Source: JBCBWG01 sp039186015
Lineage (GTDB): Bacteria > Pseudomonadota > Alphaproteobacteria > Rhizobiales > Hyphomicrobiaceae
Length of the DNA: 21,787 nt
Assembly: GCA_039186015.1 (NCBI GenBank)
Contig: JBCDAH010000082.1
Span: 1-21,787, forward strand
Direction: 5' to 3'
Shown in pieces: positions 14,609 to 21,195 of this stretch (positions within the stretch are counted from its first letter, which is position 1; every line of letters begins with the position of its first letter). The translations under genes were made by a program, and so were the position numbers. The notes under the pieces were generated by a model, which worked only from the letters and a program-made list of their open reading frames with translations, had not been told where the DNA came from and searched no databases.

Positions 14609-14942
14609 CCCTCCCTGTGCCACAGCTTGAGACGGAACGGTTGCGGCTCCGGGGCTGGTATCAGGCCGATGCGGTACCGCTCACAAAGATCTTCGAGCAC
14701 GAGAGCGCGCGATTTATCGGCGGCCAGGGCAACTATGCCAAGGCCTGGCGCGTCATGGCCATGCATGTCGGGCAATGGGCTATTCACGGCTATGGCACCT
14801 GGGCCGTTGAAGACAAAGACACCAGCGAACTTATCGGCTTTTGCGGGTTGTGGCACCCAGGCGACTGGCCCGAGCTTGAGCTCGGCTGGTCACTCATGCC
14901 GGATCGACGCGGCCACGGCTTCGCAACGGAAGCCGCGATCGC
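14397..14942 (+). repeat. direct repeat between GNAT cassette genes 2 and 3
   Basis: The 31-nt blocks at 14397-14427 and 14912-14942 encode the acetyl-CoA-binding loop and differ at one base. A second conserved block encodes RVAERLGC in both genes (around 14505-14530 and 15017-15042). Such nucleotide-level identity, including third positions, points to a fairly recent duplication or gene conversion and is a possible substrate for recombination that would change gene number. Confidence 0.6.
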
Positions 14943-15126
14943 TTGTCGCGCCTGGACGTACGACCAACTGGAAACAAGCACGCTCGTCAGCTACATCGAT
15001 CCTGCCAATGCACCATCTATGCGCGTTGCGGAGCGGCTTGGCTGTGTTCGGGACGGCGAAGTGCAGCTGTCCGGTAGCGTATCGATCGTGTTCCGGCATC
15101 CCTCTCCGGGGGCCATCTCGTCATGA
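14605..15126 (+). CDS. GNAT N-acetyltransferase, RimJ/RimL class (cassette gene 3)
   Basis: 173 residues, starting at an ATGA overlap with the stop of gene 2, which favours coupled translation. It opens LPVPQLETERLRLRGW and has YGTWAVEDKD, WHPGDWPELELGW, acetyl-CoA region RRGHGFATEAAIACR, and NAPSMRVAERLGCVRDGEV. It is the closest paralogue of gene 2: 30 of 31 nucleotides around the acetyl-CoA motif are identical between 14397-14427 and 14912-14942. The most likely history is local duplication with divergence or gene conversion. Longer upstream in-frame sequence lies in gene 2 and is a shadow. The specific acceptor cannot be inferred. Confidence 0.9.
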   Translation: MTLPVPQLETERLRLRGWYQADAVPLTKIFEHESARFIGGQGNYAKAWRVMAMHVGQWAIHGYGTWAVEDKDTSELIGFCGLWHPGDWPELELGWSLMPDRRGHGFATEAAIACRAWTYDQLETSTLVSYIDPANAPSMRVAERLGCVRDGEVQLSGSVSIVFRHPSPGAISS

Positions 15127-15653
15127 CCCAGGTGCCTGTCCTCGAAACAGATCGACTGCGGCTCCGCGAGTTTCGCGCATCAGATCATGCAACATTTGCC
15201 GACTTTGTTGGAGATCCCACCGCCGCGCATTTCCTTGGCGGGGCATGCGACGCTGTTACAGCTTGGCGGCGCATGGCGGCGTTCGCCGGGCATTGGCCAT
15301 TGCGCGGATTCGGACCGTTTGCCATCGCGAGCCGTGAAACGGATGAATTCCTCGGATACTGCGGGCCGTGGTTTCCATACGGGAAGCCCGAGCACGAGAT
15401 TATGTGGGGCGTGATCCCAGCCGTACAGCGTCAGGGCATTGCGAGCGAAGCGGCACACGCCGCCCGGCAATGGACCTACGAGAACTGCGTATGGCCAACA
15501 GCGGTCAGCTACATCGCACCAGAGAATATTGCCTCTCGCCGCGTCGCGGAAAAGCTCGGCGCAGCACACGACGGCAATGTCGACTACCGAGGATACGTCA
15601 TGCAGGTCTGGCGCCATCCATCATCGAACACTCTCAACCAGAAATCACAATAG
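15123..15653 (+). CDS. GNAT N-acetyltransferase, RimJ/RimL class (cassette gene 4)
   Basis: 176 residues, again starting at an ATGA overlap with the previous stop. It opens VPVLETDRLRLREFRASDHATFADFV. The acetyl-CoA loop VQRQGIASEAAHAAR is more divergent than in genes 2 and 3, and the WHPG motif is replaced by WFPYGKPEHEIMWG. IAPENIASRRVAEKLGAAHDGNV is the conserved end. It is followed by 26 nt and rpsP, so the cassette feeds directly into the ribosomal protein gene. The different acceptor-side residues suggest a substrate different from genes 2 and 3. Family is clear; substrate is unknown. Confidence 0.88.
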   Translation: MTQVPVLETDRLRLREFRASDHATFADFVGDPTAAHFLGGACDAVTAWRRMAAFAGHWPLRGFGPFAIASRETDEFLGYCGPWFPYGKPEHEIMWGVIPAVQRQGIASEAAHAARQWTYENCVWPTAVSYIAPENIASRRVAEKLGAAHDGNVDYRGYVMQVWRHPSSNTLNQKSQ

Positions 15654-15679
15654 AACCTAGAACCGGAGAACGAATTAAA

Positions 15680-16075
15680 ATGGCAGTCACAAAGATCAGG
15701 TTGGCACGCGGCGGTTCAAAAAAGCGGCCGTACTACTACATCGTTGTCGCACCCGCGACGGCCCCACGCGACGGCCGCTATATCGAGCGGATCGGGACCT
15801 ATAACCCGATGGTGGCGAAAGATCATCCTGAGCGCGTGCGGCTGAAAGAGGAGCGCTGCCAATACTGGCTGGGCGTCGGTGCACAACCGACAGATCGCGT
15901 CGCACGCTTCCTGGATGCAGCCGGCTTGATGAAACGCACGCCGAAAAACAACCCGAAAAAAGCTCTACCCGGCAAGAAAGCGCAAGAGCGCATTCGTGAG
16001 GCCGAAGAGCGCGCCAAAGAAGCAGCCGAAGCGACCGCCGAAAGCAGCGAAGGCGCAGAAGCCGCTGCGGAGTGA
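15680..16075 (+). CDS. rpsP: 30S ribosomal protein S16
   Basis: 131 residues. The core is MAVTKIRLARGGSKKRPYYY, then APRDGRYIERIGTYNPM and the YWLGVGAQPTDRVARFL motif, all diagnostic for S16, a small-subunit assembly protein. After about residue 85 comes a Lys-rich then Ala/Glu-rich tail (EERAKEAAEATAESSEGAEAAAE), longer than the 82-residue E. coli protein but usual for alphaproteobacteria. GGAG at 15665-15668 is 11 nt before the ATG; the longer frame running upstream lies over the fourth GNAT gene and is rejected. In most bacteria rpsP directly follows ffh or starts rpsP-rimM-trmD-rplS. Here four acetyltransferases precede it. Confidence 0.97.
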   Translation: MAVTKIRLARGGSKKRPYYYIVVAPATAPRDGRYIERIGTYNPMVAKDHPERVRLKEERCQYWLGVGAQPTDRVARFLDAAGLMKRTPKNNPKKALPGKKAQERIREAEERAKEAAEATAESSEGAEAAAE

Positions 16076-16137
16076 GTTGTTGGTGATGTCGTGGGATGCC
16101 AATCGCCGGGACATCCGTCTGTCAGGGTTGCGGCGCC

Positions 16138-16725
16138 ATGCCCGCCCCTGATCGCGTCCTTCTTGGGCACATCTCGACGGCGCATGGCATCCGTGGCGAA
16201 GTTATCGTCAAGTCGTACTGTGACGTGCCGGAGGATATCGCGTCTTACGGCGCGCTAACGGACGAAGCCGGCACGCGCTCCTTTGACTTGACCATCCGCG
16301 GCGCCACCAAGCGCGGCCTGATTGCCCGCGTTCGCGGTGTCGAGGACCGCAACACGGCAGAGCAACTGCGCGGAACAAAGCTCTACATTGAACGCAGCCG
16401 TCTTCCACCTCCCGCTGAAGACGAAATCTATCATAACGACCTGCTTGGATTGACGGTTCTCGATCGCGACGGGGGCGTTCTGGGCAAAATCGTCGCCGTC
16501 CAGAATTTCGGCGCCGGCGATCTCATCGAAGTCACAAAACCCGGCACGCGAACAACGGAGTTTTTGCCGTTTGATGCCCAATTTGTTTCAGAGGTCGATC
16601 TCGATGCCGGAACGGTAACGATGGCGATCGACGAACCTGAGGCCGAAGACAACGGCAATGCCAACGCCAACACCAATGAAAACTTGCCTGGTAACGATCC
16701 TGACGGCCAAGCGGAAACTCAGTGA
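16138..16725 (+). CDS. rimM: 16S rRNA processing/ribosome maturation factor RimM
   Basis: 195 residues from ATG 16138. RimM assists maturation of the 30S head by binding S19. The N-terminal domain opens VLLGHISTAHGIRGEV. The PRC-barrel-like C-terminal domain includes YHNDLLGLTVLDRDGGVLGKI, FGAGDLIEV and EFLPFDAQFVSEVDLDAGTV. The start matches the family and has CAGGG about 10 nt upstream; the earlier in-frame ATG at 16096 adds a Cys-rich stretch not expected in the family. The last 30 residues are an acidic, Asn-rich tail (EDNGNANANTNENLPGND), probably disordered. The stop overlaps the convergent XRE gene by 7 nt, and trmD and rplS, which usually follow, are absent. Confidence 0.95.
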   Translation: MPAPDRVLLGHISTAHGIRGEVIVKSYCDVPEDIASYGALTDEAGTRSFDLTIRGATKRGLIARVRGVEDRNTAEQLRGTKLYIERSRLPPPAEDEIYHNDLLGLTVLDRDGGVLGKIVAVQNFGAGDLIEVTKPGTRTTEFLPFDAQFVSEVDLDAGTVTMAIDEPEAEDNGNANANTNENLPGNDPDGQAETQ

Positions 16726-17516
16726 GCGGCTCCCGATTCCATGGACGGTACGCGCGCATGCGCCTCTAGCCACACCTCAGTCTCTGCGTTGGCCGGAAAA
16801 AACAACTCAATCCTCAGGTCGCTGACAGTGATGTCAGTCGGCGTGCCAAAATGCGCGATGGTCGAAAACAGGTCTAAGATAACGCCGTTGCAGCGGATAC
16901 GCGCAACCGACATGGGGTGCAGCTGGGAGTCGATCGGATCAGCTTCTGCAAACGCCGGGCTTTCGTGAAGCGACTTCAGGAGATTGCCGAGAACAGGGTC
17001 TTCCCCGCTCGCCGCGTACTCCGCTTGCAGCCGCGAAAGAAAGTGATGTGCCACTTCTGGCCAGTTTTCGAACTTTTCCTGAAACGCCGGCATTGCTGCC
17101 ATCAACTGAAGTACGTTTCGAGCCGTCCCGTCGTTTGGCAGTCCGAAAACGACCGCCGCTGCCGCGTTGGCATCGATGAGGTTCCAGTACCGATCGATGA
17201 GCACGGCCGGAAACGGCATGTGCCCTTCCATCATGCGATTGAGTGCCGCCCAGACTTGCGCCAGAGCCTGGTCATCGAGCGCGGACTGTCGGTAGAGCGC
17301 AGCGAACCCAGCCGCTTGCAGCAGCGCGTTCCGCTCAGAAAGGGGAACGGTCAACGCATCGGCGAGACCGACAATCATGTTCCGGCTCGGCTGTGCGCGG
17401 CCGGACTCCAGGAACGAGATGTGTCGCTGGGACACGCCGGCGATCAGCGACAGCTGTAATTGGCTGAGGCCCCGCCGTTGTCGCCAACTTCTGAGATGCT
17501 CGCCGAACTCGCTCAT
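16719..17516 (-). CDS. XRE-family transcriptional regulator with MmyB-like ligand-binding domain
   Basis: 265 residues. The N-terminal helix-turn-helix is FGEHLRSWRQRRGLSQLQLS through GVSQRHISFLESGRAQPS (about 4-45). The C-terminal part (about 95-262), with FPAVLIDRYWNLIDANAAA, WPEVAHHFLSRLQAEYAAS and ELFFPANAETE, matches the MmyB-like domain (PAS-like fold, small ligand unknown). Three starts are possible: GTG 17525, ATG 17522 and ATG 17516. Two GAGG boxes (17533-17530, 17528-17525) each suit one ATG. 17516 is chosen because MSEFGEHL resembles homologues. It is divergent from the MAPEG gene with a shared dyad between them, so autoregulation and control of MAPEG are likely. It overlaps the rimM stop by 7 nt. 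Confidence 0.88.
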   Translation of the reverse strand: MSEFGEHLRSWRQRRGLSQLQLSLIAGVSQRHISFLESGRAQPSRNMIVGLADALTVPLSERNALLQAAGFAALYRQSALDDQALAQVWAALNRMMEGHMPFPAVLIDRYWNLIDANAAAAVVFGLPNDGTARNVLQLMAAMPAFQEKFENWPEVAHHFLSRLQAEYAASGEDPVLGNLLKSLHESPAFAEADPIDSQLHPMSVARIRCNGVILDLFSTIAHFGTPTDITVSDLRIELFFPANAETEVWLEAHARVPSMESGAAH

Positions 17517-17548
17517 GGCCATCACCTCACCTCAACGATGACGCCGCC

Positions 17549-17571
17549 GCAATTACCTCTGAGATAATTGC
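17549..17571. promoter_or_regulatory. probable operator dyad between the XRE and MAPEG genes
   Basis: A 23-bp near-perfect palindrome centred on T17560: half-sites GCAATTA (17549-17555) and TAATTGC (17565-17571), with CTC (17557-17559) facing GAG (17561-17563) and one mismatched pair. GATAAT inside its right arm (17563-17568) resembles a -10 for the MAPEG gene, though its -35 is weak, so binding would block that promoter. It lies 33 nt from the XRE start and 63 nt from the MAPEG start. Binding by the neighbouring XRE protein is inferred. Confidence 0.65.
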
Positions 17572-17634
17572 AGGCGCTGCAATCGAAAGCTACGTGCCGG
17601 ATCTCTGACCAACAACCTCGAAAGGTCCAGCGAT

Positions 17635-18033
17635 ATGGTAGAGATCATAGCAGCTGTCCTCCTCTTCTTCATCATTCAGACGGTGATCTCTCCGGCTATT
17701 CAGTACTTCGGCGGAGACAAGCCTCTAGCGGCACGAATGCTGGTAGCACTGGGGCCGCGTGATAACCCGCCACCGATGCCTACACTCGCGAGACGCGCCG
17801 ACAAGGCTCTGAAAAACTTCATGGAATCCTTGCCGATTTTCATAATACTCGCATTGATGAGCCTGATCCTGGGCAAGGCAAACGGGCTCGCGTTGACGGG
17901 TGCGATGACGTTTCTGATCGCACGGGTCGCGTATGTGCCGGCTTACCTATCGGGCATTCCCGGGCTTCGCTCGATCGTATGGGGCATCGGTGCCGGCGGC
18001 TTGGTTGCAATGCTGGTCCACATTTTGGAGTAG
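17635..18033 (+). CDS. MAPEG-family integral membrane protein
   Basis: 132 residues with four predicted transmembrane helices (about 3-22, 64-80, 84-104 and 112-131). Family signatures are the NFMESLP motif (Asn61, Glu64) at the start of helix 2, ARVAYVPAYLSGIPGLRS (Arg97, Tyr100, Tyr104, Arg112) and the short loop before helix 4. MAPEG proteins include glutathione-dependent membrane enzymes, but most bacterial members have no tested activity. AAAGG at 17621-17625, 9 nt before the ATG, is the ribosome site. It is transcribed divergently from the XRE regulator and is its likely target. A role in detoxification or lipid stress is inference only. Confidence 0.85.
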   Translation: MVEIIAAVLLFFIIQTVISPAIQYFGGDKPLAARMLVALGPRDNPPPMPTLARRADKALKNFMESLPIFIILALMSLILGKANGLALTGAMTFLIARVAYVPAYLSGIPGLRSIVWGIGAGGLVAMLVHILE

Positions 18034-18040
18034 CGCCGCA

Positions 18041-18096
18041 GGCTCAGCACCACGTCCGCCCATGTGTCCGAGGGTGCCGAGCTGGGCGCTGAGCCC
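18041..18096. terminator. possible bidirectional terminator between convergent MAPEG and ybjN-like genes
   Basis: GGCTCAGC (18041-18048) and GCTGAGCC (18088-18095) form a perfect 8-bp stem with a 39-nt loop. A smaller GGGC/GCCC hairpin (18084-18096) overlaps it. It fills the gap between the two convergent stop codons. There is no T-run immediately after either arm, so efficiency is doubtful. Confidence 0.35.
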
Positions 18097-18102
18097 AATC
18101 GA

Positions 18103-18510
18103 CTATGAGACCTTTTCGAACTCGTCGATGCGGCCAAGCAGCCGATCCCAGACCTCGACACACTCACGGAAGTACGCAAGATTTCCGTGAGTCATCATGC
18201 AGTCCCACTCGACGTTGAGGAGACCCTCTTCATCAAGGAAGGCGCGCCCGAACCGCCGTTCCCGATTCCAGGTATTCACTTGGTCCAGTGTGACGTCACG
18301 GCTCGCGATGAATGAAAACATGATGGAGTCGACCACGTCGGGCGTATCGTCCAGCTCGAACAGATAGAGCCCGAACTTCCATCCGGACGCTGACGACAAT
18401 ATGTACTTCCGCCCATCCTCGAGCTTCTCCAGCTCGGCACGATAGCCAGAGTCCATGAGCGCAAACGTCAGGTCCTCCGCGCTGATCGGGTTTGGGTCAT
18501 CGTCAGACAT
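18103..18510 (-). CDS. YbjN domain-containing protein
   Basis: 135 residues from ATG 18510, with GAGGT 5 nt upstream supporting this start over longer in-frame options. The sequence has the YbjN pattern: DLTFALMDSGYRAEL at the start, strand-rich KYILSSASGWKFGLYLFEL, then VDSIMFSFIA, VNTWNRERRFGRAFLDEEG and EWDCMMTHGNLAYFRECVEVW. The fold resembles type III secretion chaperones. E. coli YbjN affects stress and motility, but the molecular role is not known. No signal peptide or membrane helix. It lies 171 nt after sucD on the same strand with a short hairpin between them, so it may be a separate unit. Family call good, function unassigned. Confidence 0.8.
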   Translation of the reverse strand: MSDDDPNPISAEDLTFALMDSGYRAELEKLEDGRKYILSSASGWKFGLYLFELDDTPDVVDSIMFSFIASRDVTLDQVNTWNRERRFGRAFLDEEGLLNVEWDCMMTHGNLAYFRECVEVWDRLLGRIDEFEKVS

Positions 18511-18533
18511 TGTCGACCTCAAGTATCGCATAC

Positions 18534-18556
18534 GCGAGCGCCACGAAAACGCTCGC
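18534..18556. repeat. stem-loop just upstream of the ybjN-like gene
   Basis: GCGAGCG (18534-18540) and CGCTCGC (18550-18556) pair perfectly around a 9-nt loop. It lies 24 nt upstream of the ybjN-like ATG on the minus strand. No T-run follows on that strand. It may be a leader structure or the 3' end of the sucD transcript. Confidence 0.35.
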
Positions 18557-18623
18557 AAAACGCACGCGCAAACTAAGCACGCCGTTCAGTTCCACGTGAA
18601 CGATGCAGCTGACAATGACCGGA

Positions 18624-18640
18624 AAGGGGCATTCCCCCTA
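18624..18640 (-). terminator. weak terminator-like hairpin after sucD
   Basis: On the minus strand AGGGG (18639-18635) and CCCCT (18629-18625) pair around a 5-nt loop and are followed by TTTCC. It lies about 43 nt after the sucD stop. The short stem and mixed T-run make it a weak candidate. Confidence 0.35.
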
Positions 18641-18681
18641 AGCCGACCTCTGTTTTTCAAGCGTATGGCGTCGATTTCGCC

Positions 18682-19581
18682 TTAAGCGGCAATCGCGGCC
18701 TGCAACGTCGTACCCAGGCTTGCCGGGCTGTCGGCAACATGGATACCGGCAGACTTCATGGCCTCAATCTTGGAGCCGGCATCGCCTTTGCCGCCGGCAA
18801 CAATCGCGCCGGCATGCCCCATACGGCGGCCTGGAGGGGCCGAGACACCTGCAATGAAGCCGGCCATCGGCTTTTTACGGCCTTTCGCGGCCTCACGTTT
18901 GATGAAATCAGCCGCGTCCTCTTCAGCCGATCCGCCGATCTCGCCGATCATAATGATCGCGTGCGTTTCGGGGTCGGCCAGGAACATTTCGAGCATATCG
19001 ATAAATTCTGTGCCCTTGACCGGATCTCCGCCAATACCGACAGCGGTCGACTGACCAAGTCCGACGTCGGAGGTTTGTTTGACAGCCTCGTATGTCAGCG
19101 TACCAGACCGAGAGACAATCCCGACGTTGCCATTTTTGAAGATGTTGCCCGGCATAATACCGATTTTGCACTGATCTGGCGTTAGCACACCAGGGCAGTT
19201 CGGCCCAAGCAAACGGCAGTAGGAGCCATCGAGCGCACGCTTCACCTTGATCATGTCCATAACCGGAATGCCTTCGGTAATGCATACGATCAGAGGGATC
19301 TCGGCGTCGATGGCTTCGAGGATGGCATCGCCGGCAAACGGTGGCGGAACGTAAATGGACGTCGCGTTACAACCCGTCGCCTTCTTGGCATCCAGCACCG
19401 TATCGAAAATCGGAAGGTCAGCGAGATCGTCCGCCGAGTGCTTTGTACCACCCTTGCCGGGCGTCACTCCGCCGACAACCTGCGTGCCGTACAGGCGTGC
19501 CTGCTGCGTGTGAAACGTCCCCTGCGAGCCGGTGAAGCCCTGGCAGATCACTTTGGTGGTGCTATCGACAAGAATGGCCAT
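18682..19581 (-). CDS. sucD: succinyl-CoA synthetase (ADP-forming) alpha subunit
   Basis: 299 residues. The subunit binds CoA and carries the phosphohistidine of succinyl-CoA synthetase, the TCA-cycle enzyme that couples succinyl-CoA cleavage to nucleotide triphosphate formation. The CoA-binding Rossmann region is VICQGFTGSQGTFHTQQA (11-28). LLGPNCPGVLTP and GIVSRSGTLTYEA are conserved. The active-site histidine is His256 in GRRMGHAGAI. AGGAG, 8 nt before the ATG, overlaps the stop codon of the cupin gene 11 nt upstream, so the two are probably translationally linked. The usual immediate neighbour sucC is here separated by the cupin gene. Confidence 0.97.
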   Translation of the reverse strand: MAILVDSTTKVICQGFTGSQGTFHTQQARLYGTQVVGGVTPGKGGTKHSADDLADLPIFDTVLDAKKATGCNATSIYVPPPFAGDAILEAIDAEIPLIVCITEGIPVMDMIKVKRALDGSYCRLLGPNCPGVLTPDQCKIGIMPGNIFKNGNVGIVSRSGTLTYEAVKQTSDVGLGQSTAVGIGGDPVKGTEFIDMLEMFLADPETHAIIMIGEIGGSAEEDAADFIKREAAKGRKKPMAGFIAGVSAPPGRRMGHAGAIVAGGKGDAGSKIEAMKSAGIHVADSPASLGTTLQAAIAA

Positions 19582-19592
19582 TCCGTGGGCTC

Positions 19593-19961
19593 CTAAAGTC
19601 GCTCGAGATTCTTGACAGTCAGCGAACTGTCCGCGTTTCCGGTATTCAGGGTCGTGGCGGGTTCAAACATCAGGACAATCGGTTCGTCGGTCAGAGACCG
19701 CGGGCGATGTTCTATGGCCCGCGGGACAACAAGGAACTCGCCTTCGCCGAGTTCGACAGTTCCATCGCGAAAGTCCAGCGCAATGCGGCCGCTCAGGACA
19801 AGAAATGCCTCGTCCTCGGTCTCATGCGCATGCCAGTCGAATTCCTTGCCAAACTTGGCAATCTTCACCTGCGCATTGTTCACGTCACCGGCAATCTTCG
19901 GCGTGAAGACCTCGGTGATTTGCCGGCCGGCCTCTAGGAGATCGATCTTGCGTGGTGGCAT
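19593..19961 (-). CDS. small cupin-domain protein inserted between sucC and sucD
   Basis: 122-residue single cupin. Motif 1 is FDWHAHETEDEAFLVLSG, with probable metal ligands His44, His46 and Glu48 or Glu50. Motif 2 is GEGEFLVVPRAIEH with His85. The sequence then ends in a short Thr/Asn-rich tail. The start ATG 19961 has GAGG 5 nt upstream; the longer frame overlaps sucC and is rejected. The gaps are 34 nt after sucC and 11 nt before sucD, so the gene is inside the suc operon and made with it. The resemblance is to small metal-binding cupins of unknown activity. A link to TCA metabolism is suggested only by position. Confidence 0.88.
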   Translation of the reverse strand: MPPRKIDLLEAGRQITEVFTPKIAGDVNNAQVKIAKFGKEFDWHAHETEDEAFLVLSGRIALDFRDGTVELGEGEFLVVPRAIEHRPRSLTDEPIVLMFEPATTLNTGNADSSLTVKNLERL

Positions 19962-19995
19962 CACCGCCTCGCGCTCATGAACAGGTTCCCGGCAG

Positions 19996-21195
19996 TTAGC
20001 CGAGTGCCTTAACTTCATCTGTGATCTTTTTCGCGGCGTCAGCCAGATCGTCCGCCGGGATGATCTTGAGCCCACTTTCCGCGAGGATCTTCTTGCCGAG
20101 CTCCACGTTAGTTCCTTCCAACCGGACAACCAACGGCACGGTGATCCCCATATCCTTGGCTGCCGCGACCACGCCCTCGGCAATGATATCGCATCGCATG
20201 ATGCCGCCGAAGATATTGACCAGAATGCCCTTCACCGCTGGATCATTCAGGATGATCTGAAATGCCGCCTGGACCTTTTCCTTCGAAGCGCCGCCACCGA
20301 CATCAAGAAAGTTCGCCGGCTGCATGCCATAGAGCTGAATGATGTCGAGGGTTGCCATCGCCAGGCCGGCACCGTTCACGAGGCAGCCGACATTGCCGTC
20401 AAGCTTGATGAACGCGAGATCGTACTTGGACGCCTCGATTTCCATCGGATCTTCTTCGTCGAGATCCCGGAATTCCATGATGTCCGCATGACGATAAAGG
20501 GCGTTGGAGTCGAAATCCATCTTACCGTCGAGCGCCTTCAGCTCTCCGTCCTTCGTCACGATCAACGGATTGATCTCAAGCAGGCTCATGTCCTTCTCGG
20601 TGAACATCCGATAGAGATCGCCGACCATCTTGGTGCATTGCTTGATCTGAGCGCCTTCAAGCTTGAGCGCATAGGCAATCTTGCGGCCGTGGAACGGCTG
20701 GATCCCGGAGGCCGGATCAATTGAGAAGCTCAGGATCTTCTCCGGCGTATCGTGCGCAACAGCCTCAATGTCCATGCCGCCTTCGGTCGACGCGATAAAT
20801 GACACGCGCGACGTCTCGCGATCAACAACCATCGAGAGATAGAGCTCCCGTGCGATATCCGAGCCATCCTCAATATAGAGGCGCCGCACCAGCCGGCCGG
20901 AGTCACCGGTTTGGATCGTTACGAGCGTTTTGCCCAACATTTGCTCAGCGAAGGCACGCACTTCGTCTACGGACTTGGCGAGACGGACCCCGCCGTTATC
21001 CCCAGCTTCCGGTTCTTTGAAGTGCCCCTTGCCGCGGCCGCCGGCATGGATTTGCGCCTTAACCACCCAAAGCGGCCCGGGAAGCTTCGACGCGGCCTCA
21101 ACCGCTTCGTCGACGGTAAACGCAGGATATCCTGTACCCGTCGGCACGCCATATCGGCGATAGAGTTCCTTGGCCTGGTATTCGTGGATGTTCAT
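19996..21195 (-). CDS. sucC: succinyl-CoA synthetase (ADP-forming) beta subunit
   Basis: 399 residues. This subunit holds the ATP-grasp nucleotide site and, with SucD, interconverts succinyl-CoA and succinate. It starts MNIHEYQAKELYRRYGVPT, the family signature, with GAGGG about 9 nt upstream. KAQIHAGGRGKG (about 46-57) is the ATP-grasp lysine/glycine loop, and LLEINPLIVTKDGELKALDGKM is the metal-binding region. GCLVNGAGLAMATLD and FLDVGGGA are at the CoA-ligase domain, and NIFGGIMRCDIIAEG is the beta-subunit power-helix region. The in-frame extension to 21450 is not family-like and is rejected. mdh, the common upstream neighbour in alphaproteobacteria, is not present in the 590 nt visible here. 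Confidence 0.97.
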   Translation of the reverse strand: MNIHEYQAKELYRRYGVPTGTGYPAFTVDEAVEAASKLPGPLWVVKAQIHAGGRGKGHFKEPEAGDNGGVRLAKSVDEVRAFAEQMLGKTLVTIQTGDSGRLVRRLYIEDGSDIARELYLSMVVDRETSRVSFIASTEGGMDIEAVAHDTPEKILSFSIDPASGIQPFHGRKIAYALKLEGAQIKQCTKMVGDLYRMFTEKDMSLLEINPLIVTKDGELKALDGKMDFDSNALYRHADIMEFRDLDEEDPMEIEASKYDLAFIKLDGNVGCLVNGAGLAMATLDIIQLYGMQPANFLDVGGGASKEKVQAAFQIILNDPAVKGILVNIFGGIMRCDIIAEGVVAAAKDMGITVPLVVRLEGTNVELGKKILAESGLKIIPADDLADAAKKITDEVKALG

